Origin: Scandinavium sp036271055
GTDB lineage: Bacteria > Pseudomonadota > Gammaproteobacteria > Enterobacterales > Enterobacteriaceae
Reading direction: 5' to 3'
NCBI RefSeq assembly: GCF_036271055.1
Contig: NZ_DATBBJ010000099.1
Span: forward strand, 62,001 to 126,000
DNA: 64,000 nt
The position numbers and the translations under genes are program-made. The notes beneath the pieces were generated by a model. That model was not told the DNA's origin. It saw nothing but the letters and a program-made list of their open reading frames with translations, and did not search any database. Of the stretch, positions 58,670 through 64,000 are shown one piece after another; position 1 is the stretch's first letter; every line of letters starts with the position of its first letter.

Positions 58670-59383
58670 ATGGAAAAAGTCATGTTGTCCTTTGACAAAG
58701 TCAGCGCCCACTACGGCAAAATTCAGGCTCTGCACGACGTGAGTCTGCACATCAATCAGGGCGAAATCGTCACCCTGATTGGCGCAAACGGTGCGGGAAA
58801 AACTACGCTGCTCGGCACGTTGTGTGGCGATCCGCGAGCGACCAGCGGGCGTGTGACCTTTGATGGCAAAGATATTACCGACTGGCAGACCGCAAAAATC
58901 ATGCGCGAAGCCGTGGCGATTGTGCCGGAAGGGCGTCGCGTATTCTCGCGGATGACCGTGGAAGAGAACCTGGCGATGGGCGGTTTCTTTGCCGATCGCA
59001 GTCAGTATCATGAGCGCATTAAATGGGTGTACGAGCTGTTCCCACGCCTGTGGGAGCGTCGTATTCAGCGTGCGGGAACGATGTCCGGTGGTGAACAGCA
59101 GATGTTGGCGATCGGTCGTGCGCTGATGAGTCAGCCGCGCTTGTTGCTTCTCGACGAGCCGTCGCTGGGCCTCGCGCCGATCATCATCCAGCAGATTTTC
59201 GACACCATTGAGCAACTGCGCAAAGAGGGAATGACCATCTTCCTCGTTGAGCAGAACGCCAACCAGGCGCTGAAACTCGCGGATCGTGGCTACGTGCTGG
59301 AAAACGGTCACGTGGTGCTGGAAGATACGGGCGATGCGTTACTCGCTAACGAAGCGGTACGCAGTGCTTATTTAGGCGGTTAA
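58670..59383 (+). CDS. livF: Branched-chain amino acid ABC transporter ATPase LivF
   Basis: 237 residues from ATG 58670 (MEKVMLSFDKVSAHYG), the E. coli length. Walker A GANGAGKTT, signature MSGGEQQM, Walker B LLLDEPSLG. Last gene of livKHMGF, followed by a strong terminator. Confidence 0.97.
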   Translation: MEKVMLSFDKVSAHYGKIQALHDVSLHINQGEIVTLIGANGAGKTTLLGTLCGDPRATSGRVTFDGKDITDWQTAKIMREAVAIVPEGRRVFSRMTVEENLAMGGFFADRSQYHERIKWVYELFPRLWERRIQRAGTMSGGEQQMLAIGRALMSQPRLLLLDEPSLGLAPIIIQQIFDTIEQLRKEGMTIFLVEQNANQALKLADRGYVLENGHVVLEDTGDALLANEAVRSAYLGG

Positions 59384-59402
59384 ACGACGAAATGAAAATA
59401 AA

Positions 59403-59425
59403 AGGAGCCTGATGGCTCCTTTTTT
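59403..59425 (+). terminator. liv operon terminator
   Basis: AGGAGCC (59403-59409) / GGCTCCT (59414-59420) with a TGAT loop and TTTTT. Confidence 0.92.
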
Positions 59426-59457
59426 GTACGTGTTACTTGTACAATTATTATGTACAA
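59424..59457 (+). promoter_or_regulatory. Promoter/operator of the phd-doc pair
   Basis: TGTAC recurs at exactly 13-base intervals (59425, 59438 and 59451); the middle copy is the palindrome TTGTACAA. A promoter TTGTAC-N16-TATTAT (59424-59429, 59446-59451) overlaps the copies, so antitoxin or antitoxin-toxin binding would block it. Confidence 0.72.
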
Positions 59458-59470
59458 AAGAGGAGGGCCT

Positions 59471-59692
59471 ATGCGTACAGTTAACTACAGTGATGCCCGT
59501 CAGAATCTGGCCGAGGTGCTCGACAGTGCCGTCACAGGAACACCCGTAACCATCACCCGTCGTGGTCATAAATCCGCGGTTATCATCAGCGCGGAAGAGT
59601 TTGAGCGCTATCAGGCGGCGCGTCTCGATGATGAATTTGCGGCTATCATGGCCGTTCACGGAAATGAACTCAGGGAACTTGCGGATAAATGA
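59471..59692 (+). CDS. phd: Phd/YefM-type antitoxin
   Basis: 73 residues from ATG 59471 after AGGAGG. N-terminal DNA-binding fold MRTVNYSDARQNLAEVLDSA and the VTITRRGHKSAVIISAEEFERY strand pair of the Phd/YefM family, with a short C-terminal toxin-binding tail. It overlaps doc by four bases. Not present at this site in E. coli K-12. Confidence 0.9.
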   Translation: MRTVNYSDARQNLAEVLDSAVTGTPVTITRRGHKSAVIISAEEFERYQAARLDDEFAAIMAVHGNELRELADK

Positions 59693-60057
59693 CACTTCAG
59701 ATTATCTCAGCGGAGGAGATAATACAGTTCCATGACAGGCTACTCCGTGTCACGCCTGGTGCTGAGGGAATGCCCGACCCTGGTCGTGCCGAAGCGCTGA
59801 TGTACCGTGTACTGAACAGGATCGAATACGAAGGGATAACCGATGTCTGGCAACTTGCCGCGATGCATTTGCTGGCGATTGCCCGAGGCCATATTTTCAA
59901 TGATGGCAACAAGCGTACTGCGTTGTTTATCACGCTCTTATTTTTGAGGCGTAACGGTATCATATTGCCTGCTAACCCGGACTTTGTTGAGATGACCGTG
60001 GAAGCAGCTGCCGGTCAACTGACGCTGGAACAAATCGCCGAACGTCTGCGCGGGTGA
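59689..60057 (+). CDS. doc: Doc-type Fic-fold toxin
   Basis: 122 residues with the Doc active site HIFNDGNKRT (phage P1 Doc: HIFNDANKRT). Doc phosphorylates elongation factor EF-Tu and stops translation; the antitoxin tail blocks the site. All key residues (His, Phe, Asp, Asn, Lys, Arg) are intact, so the toxin is probably active. Confidence 0.92.
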   Translation: MTLQIISAEEIIQFHDRLLRVTPGAEGMPDPGRAEALMYRVLNRIEYEGITDVWQLAAMHLLAIARGHIFNDGNKRTALFITLLFLRRNGIILPANPDFVEMTVEAAAGQLTLEQIAERLRG

Positions 60058-60235
60058 TCATTCACCCGCCATTTTTCCGTCACCCATCCATCATCCATCC
60101 ATCATCGCACTGACGCCTGGCCGTCACCGTTTCGTCATCTTTCGGTTATTTTTCTGTCATTCGAGCATGTCATGTTACCTCGCGAGCATAAAACGCGTGA
60201 TTTCGCGCATCTGGGACAACAAGAGAGATAACCGA

Positions 60236-61552
60236 ATGACATCGTTACGACACACCGCTTTAGCTTTGACGCTGGGTATGGCATTTGCCTCTCAGGCCAT
60301 GGCTGTGACTACCGTTCCTTTCTGGCATTCCATGGAAGGCGAGTTGGGGAAAGAAGTCGATTCTCTGGCTCAGCGTTTCAACGAAACTCACCCTGATTAC
60401 AAAATTGTGCCGGTGTACAAAGGCAACTACGAGCAAAGCCTGGCGGCAGGGATCGCTGCTTTCCGCACCGGCAATGCGCCAGCCATTTTGCAGGTGTATG
60501 AAGTCGGCACCGCGACCATGATGGCGTCGAAAGCCATCAAACCGGTGTACGAAGTGTTCAAAGATGCCGACATCAAGTTCGACGAGTCGCAGTTCGTGCC
60601 GACCGTTTCTGGCTACTACACCGATTCCAAAACCGGTCATCTGCTGAGTCAGCCGTTTAACAGCTCTACCCCGGTGCTGTACTACAACAAAGACGCCTTC
60701 AAGAAAGCCGGTTTAAACCCGGAGCAGCCGCCGAAAACCTGGCAGGATCTGGCTGATTACACCGCGAAGTTGAAAGCGGCGGGCATGAAGTGCGGCTACG
60801 CCAGCGGCTGGCAGGGCTGGATCCAACTGGAAAACTTCAGCGCATGGAACGGCCTGCCGTTTGCCACTCAAAACAATGGCTTTGACGGCGCCGACGCAGT
60901 GCTGGAATTCAACAAGCCGGAGCAGGTGAAGCACATTGCCATGCTGGAAGAACTGAACAAGAAAGGCGATTTCAGTTACTTCGGGCGTAAAGATGAGTCC
61001 ACCGAGAAGTTCTACAACGGTGATTGCGCGATTACCACCGCCTCTTCTGGCTCGCTGGCCGACATTCGTCAGTACGCCAAATTCAACTACGGCGTCGGCA
61101 TGATGCCTTACGACGCTGACGCCAAAGGCGCGCCGCAAAACGCCATTATCGGCGGAGCGAGCCTGTGGGTGATGCAGGGCAAAGACAAAGAAACCTACAA
61201 AGGCGTGGCTGAGTTCCTCGACTTCCTGACCAAACCGGAAATCGCGGCTGAATGGCACCAGAAAACCGGTTATCTGCCGATCACCAAAGCGGCGTATGAC
61301 CTGACCCGTCAGCAGGGCTTTTATGACAAGAACCCGGGCGCAGACATTGCCACTCGTCAGATGCTGAACAAACCGCCGTTGCCGTTCACCAAAGGGCTGC
61401 GTCTGGGCAATATGCCGCAGATCCGTACCATTGTTGACGAAGAACTGGAATCGGTCTGGACCGGCAAGAAAACCCCGCAGCAGGCGCTCGATAGTGCCGT
61501 CGAGCGTGGTAATCAATTGCTGCGTCGTTTTGAGAAATCCACGAAATCGTAA
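60236..61552 (+). CDS. ugpB: sn-Glycerol-3-phosphate-binding protein UgpB
   Basis: 438 residues from ATG 60236 (MTSLRHTALALTLGMAFASQ), the E. coli length, with signal peptide cleaved after AMA. Periplasmic binding protein of the Pho-regulated ugp system for G3P and glycerophosphodiesters. Confidence 0.97.
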   Translation: MTSLRHTALALTLGMAFASQAMAVTTVPFWHSMEGELGKEVDSLAQRFNETHPDYKIVPVYKGNYEQSLAAGIAAFRTGNAPAILQVYEVGTATMMASKAIKPVYEVFKDADIKFDESQFVPTVSGYYTDSKTGHLLSQPFNSSTPVLYYNKDAFKKAGLNPEQPPKTWQDLADYTAKLKAAGMKCGYASGWQGWIQLENFSAWNGLPFATQNNGFDGADAVLEFNKPEQVKHIAMLEELNKKGDFSYFGRKDESTEKFYNGDCAITTASSGSLADIRQYAKFNYGVGMMPYDADAKGAPQNAIIGGASLWVMQGKDKETYKGVAEFLDFLTKPEIAAEWHQKTGYLPITKAAYDLTRQQGFYDKNPGADIATRQMLNKPPLPFTKGLRLGNMPQIRTIVDEELESVWTGKKTPQQALDSAVERGNQLLRRFEKSTKS

Positions 61553-61561
61553 TGTCTGAAA

Positions 61562-61638
61562 TGCCTGATGGCGCTTCGCTTATCGGGCCTACGAAATACC
61601 TTATGTAGGCCGGGGAAGGCGAAGCCGCCACCCGGCAT
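61562..61638. repeat. BIME between ugpB and ugpA
   Basis: Two opposed REP units: TGCCTGATGGCGCTTCGCTT with GGGCCTAC, then GTAGGCCGGGGAAGGCGAAG with CCCGGCA. Within an operon such elements often protect the upstream, more abundant binding-protein mRNA. Confidence 0.88.
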
Positions 61639-61659
61639 TTTCTGGAAAAGAGTTCATCT

Positions 61660-62547
61660 ATGTCATCATCCCGTCCGGTATTTCGCTCGCGCTGGCTGCC
61701 TTATGTGCTGGTTGCGCCGCAGTTGGCTATTACCGTTATCTTCTTTATCTGGCCTGCGGGCGAAGCGCTGTGGTACTCGGTGCAGAATATGGATCCGTTT
61801 GGGCTGTCGAGCGAGTTTGTCGGCCTCGATAATTTCGTCGCGCTGTTCCACGACAGCTACTACCTCGACTCATTCTGGACCACGATTAAATTCAGTGGTT
61901 TAGTGACCGTCAGCGGCCTGCTGGTGTCGTTGTTCTTCGCCGCACTGGTCGATTACGTGGTGCGCGGCAGCCGTCTGTATCAAACGTTAATGCTGCTGCC
62001 TTACGCGGTTGCCCCGGCGATTGCAGCCGTGCTGTGGATTTTCCTTTTCAACCCAGGGCGCGGGTTGATAACGCACTGGCTTGAGCTGATGGGCTACAAC
62101 TGGAACCACGCGCAAAACAGCGGTCAGGCGATGTTTCTCGTGGTGTTCGCTTCGGTGTGGAAGCAAATCAGCTACAACTTCCTGTTCTTCTTCGCCGCGC
62201 TGCAATCCATTCCCCGCTCGCTGGTGGAAGCCGCCGCGATCGACGGGGCTGGGCCGGTGCGTCGCTTCTTCTCGATAGCGTTGCCACTGATCGCCCCGGT
62301 GAGCTTCTTCCTGCTGGTGGTCAATCTGGTGTATGCGTTTTTCGACACTTTCCCGGTGATCGACGCGGCGACAGCCGGTGGCCCGGTGCAAGCAACGACC
62401 ACGCTTATCTACAAAATCTACCGCGAAGGTTTTGCCGGACTGGATTTATCGGCGTCGGCGGCACAGTCGGTGGTGTTGATGGGGCTGGTGATTTTGCTGA
62501 CGGTGGTTCAGTTCCGCTATGTGGAAAGTAAGGTGCGCTATCAATGA
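61660..62547 (+). CDS. ugpA: Glycerol-3-phosphate ABC transporter permease UgpA
   Basis: 295 residues, six helices, with the EAA loop EAAAIDGAGPVRRFFSIALPL. Overlaps ugpE by four bases. Confidence 0.97.
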   Translation: MSSSRPVFRSRWLPYVLVAPQLAITVIFFIWPAGEALWYSVQNMDPFGLSSEFVGLDNFVALFHDSYYLDSFWTTIKFSGLVTVSGLLVSLFFAALVDYVVRGSRLYQTLMLLPYAVAPAIAAVLWIFLFNPGRGLITHWLELMGYNWNHAQNSGQAMFLVVFASVWKQISYNFLFFFAALQSIPRSLVEAAAIDGAGPVRRFFSIALPLIAPVSFFLLVVNLVYAFFDTFPVIDAATAGGPVQATTTLIYKIYREGFAGLDLSASAAQSVVLMGLVILLTVVQFRYVESKVRYQ

Positions 62548-63389
62548 TTGAACATCGTCGCGGGCTGACCTGGTTCAGCCACATTATGTTGATTCTCGGG
62601 ATCGCGGTGATCCTCTTCCCGCTGTATGTCGCGTTTGTCGCAGCGACGCTGGATAACAAAGCGGTGTTTGCCACGCCGATGACGCTGATCCCCGGCTCGC
62701 ATTTGCTGGAGAACCTGAAAACTATCTGGTTACAGGGCGTGGGCGCCAACAGCGCGCCGTTCTGGCTGATGCTGCTCAACAGTTTCATCATGGCGTTCAC
62801 CATTACGGCCGGCAAAATCGCGGTGTCGATGCTGTCGGCGTTCGCCATTGTCTGGTTCCGTTTTCCGCTGCGTAACCTGTTCTTCTGGATGATTTTTATC
62901 ACGCTGATGCTGCCGGTCGAAGTGCGTATTTTCCCGACGGTGGAAGTGATTGCCAGCCTGAAATTGCTCGACAGCTACACCGGACTGACGCTGCCGCTGA
63001 TGGCGTCGGCCACCGCCACGTTCCTGTTCCGTCAGTTCTTTATGACGCTGCCGGACGAGCTGATGGAAGCGGCCCGCATTGACGGTGCGTCGCCGATGCG
63101 CTTTTTCCGCGACATCGTGTTGCCGCTGTCAAAAACCAACCTCGCGGCGCTGTTCGTCATCACCTTCATTTACGGCTGGAACCAGTATCTGTGGCCGCTG
63201 CTGATTGTGACGGATGTGAACCTTGGCACCGCCGTGGCGGGCATTAAAGGGATGATCGCCACTGGCGAAGGCACCACGGCGTGGAATCAGGTGATGGCGG
63301 CAATGCTGCTGACGCTGATCCCGCCCGTTATTATCGTTTTAGCCATGCAGCGTGCATTTGTGCGTGGCCTGGTAGACAGTGAGAAATAA
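62544..63389 (+). CDS. ugpE: Glycerol-3-phosphate ABC transporter permease UgpE
   Basis: 281 residues, six helices, EAA loop EAARIDGASPMRFFRDIVLPL. One base separates it from ugpC. Confidence 0.97.
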   Translation: MIEHRRGLTWFSHIMLILGIAVILFPLYVAFVAATLDNKAVFATPMTLIPGSHLLENLKTIWLQGVGANSAPFWLMLLNSFIMAFTITAGKIAVSMLSAFAIVWFRFPLRNLFFWMIFITLMLPVEVRIFPTVEVIASLKLLDSYTGLTLPLMASATATFLFRQFFMTLPDELMEAARIDGASPMRFFRDIVLPLSKTNLAALFVITFIYGWNQYLWPLLIVTDVNLGTAVAGIKGMIATGEGTTAWNQVMAAMLLTLIPPVIIVLAMQRAFVRGLVDSEK

Positions 63390-63390
63390 G

Positions 63391-64000
63391 ATGGCTGGAT
63401 TAAAATTACAGGCAGTAACCAAGAGCTGGGACAGCGGCAAAACGCAGGTGATCCAGCCGTTGACGCTGGACGTGTCCGATGGCGAATTTATCGTGATGGT
63501 CGGGCCGTCTGGCTGCGGCAAATCAACGTTATTAAGAATGGTTGCCGGGCTGGAACGTGTTTCCAGTGGCGATATCTGGATTGATCGCCAGCGCGTCACT
63601 GAACTCGAGCCGAAAGAGCGCGGCATCGCGATGGTGTTTCAGAACTACGCACTTTATCCGCACATGAGTGTGGAAGAGAACATGGCGTGGGGCCTGAAAA
63701 TTCGCGGCATGGGCAAAGGGCATATCGCCGAAAAGGTGAACGAAGCGGCGCGTATTCTGGAACTGGAACCGTTGCTAAAACGCCGTCCACGCGAGCTTTC
63801 CGGCGGTCAGCGTCAGCGTGTGGCAATGGGCCGCGCGATTGTGCGTGACCCGGCGGTATTCCTGTTCGACGAACCTTTGTCCAATCTCGACGCCAAACTG
63901 CGCGTGCAGATGCGGCTTGAACTCCAGCAATTGCACCGTCGCCTCAATACCACGTCGCTGTACGTCACCCACGATCAGGTCGAAGCGATGACGCTCGCCC
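63391..64000 (+). CDS. ugpC: Glycerol-3-phosphate ABC transporter ATPase UgpC (5' part, cut by window edge)
   Basis: About 203 residues are in the window from ATG 63391. Walker A GPSGCGKST, signature LSGGQRQRV, Walker B VFLFDEP and YVTHDQVEA are all present; the MalK-like C-terminal domain lies beyond the edge. Confidence 0.97.
   Translation, partial: MAGLKLQAVTKSWDSGKTQVIQPLTLDVSDGEFIVMVGPSGCGKSTLLRMVAGLERVSSGDIWIDRQRVTELEPKERGIAMVFQNYALYPHMSVEENMAWGLKIRGMGKGHIAEKVNEAARILELEPLLKRRPRELSGGQRQRVAMGRAIVRDPAVFLFDEPLSNLDAKLRVQMRLELQQLHRRLNTTSLYVTHDQVEAMTLA

Noticed and set aside
1..64000. CRISPR array, tRNA or rRNA genes
   Set aside because: No regularly spaced repeats, no tRNA-like cloverleaf with CCA-type ends and no rRNA motif was seen. 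A covariance-model scan would be the decisive check.

Overview
The window is a stretch of enterobacterial chromosome. The gene order uspA-uspB-pitA-yhiN ... acpT ... yhhT-dcrB-yhhQ-tusA ... zntA-yhhN-yhhM-yhhL-rsmD-ftsYEX-rpoH ... livJ-panM-livKHMGF ... ugpBAEC is the E. coli K-12 76-78 min region, and the proteins look closely related to their E. coli counterparts. The nik operon and yhhS are missing, and several blocks have been added. Together with the fairly GC-rich codons this suggests a member of the Enterobacteriaceae outside Escherichia, for example the Enterobacter/Lelliottia group. The genus is an inference.

Layout. 1-3841: uspA (partial), uspB, pitA, yhiN. 3837-9497: a 5.66-kb mobile element with Tn7-like ends, flanked by the 5-bp duplication AGAGG and inserted in the penultimate codon of yhiN. 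It has no recognisable transposase. It carries one AT-richer, tightly coupled five-gene operon on the minus strand: a thymidylate-synthase-fold enzyme with the Asp that marks cytosine-nucleotide hydroxymethylases, a DUF84 (YjjX-type) NTP phosphatase, a deaminase-type amidohydrolase, a PurN-like formyltransferase and an MFS exporter. I read it as a nucleotide-derived small-molecule (antimetabolite-like) pathway, and it is the most novel item here. 9498-11963: the displaced yhiN terminator, a small membrane ORF, an NlpC/P60 hydrolase, a LuxR-type regulator and a long intergenic region with a PmrA box. 11964-19327: the complete arnBCADTEF lipid A aminoarabinose operon. 19378-33469: acpT and a 16-gene aryl polyene (ape) type II PKS operon on the minus strand, preceded by a small lipoprotein gene. 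34395-37296: yhhT, dcrB, yhhQ, tusA. 37470-40280: a TRAP transporter (three genes) inserted between tusA and zntA. 40351-49246: zntA with a ZntR-type promoter, yhhN, yhhM, yhhL-rsmD, ftsYEX and rpoH with an overlapping sigma-E promoter and DnaA box. 49363-52226: a divergent MocR regulator and GABA-type aminotransferase. 52450-59383: livJ, an ERIC element, panM and livKHMGF. 59471-60057: a phd-doc toxin-antitoxin pair between livF and ugpB. 60236-64000: ugpBAE and the start of ugpC.

How the parts work together. Much of the window concerns the cell envelope: L-Ara4N modification of lipid A, aryl polyene made on two ACPs that AcpT can activate, FtsEX, DcrB, NlpC/P60. Uptake of branched-chain amino acids, glycerol-3-phosphate and a TRAP substrate makes up most of the rest. 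Additions relative to K-12 are concentrated next to yhiN, between acpT and yhhT, between tusA and zntA, and between livF and ugpB. No rRNA, tRNA or CRISPR array was seen.
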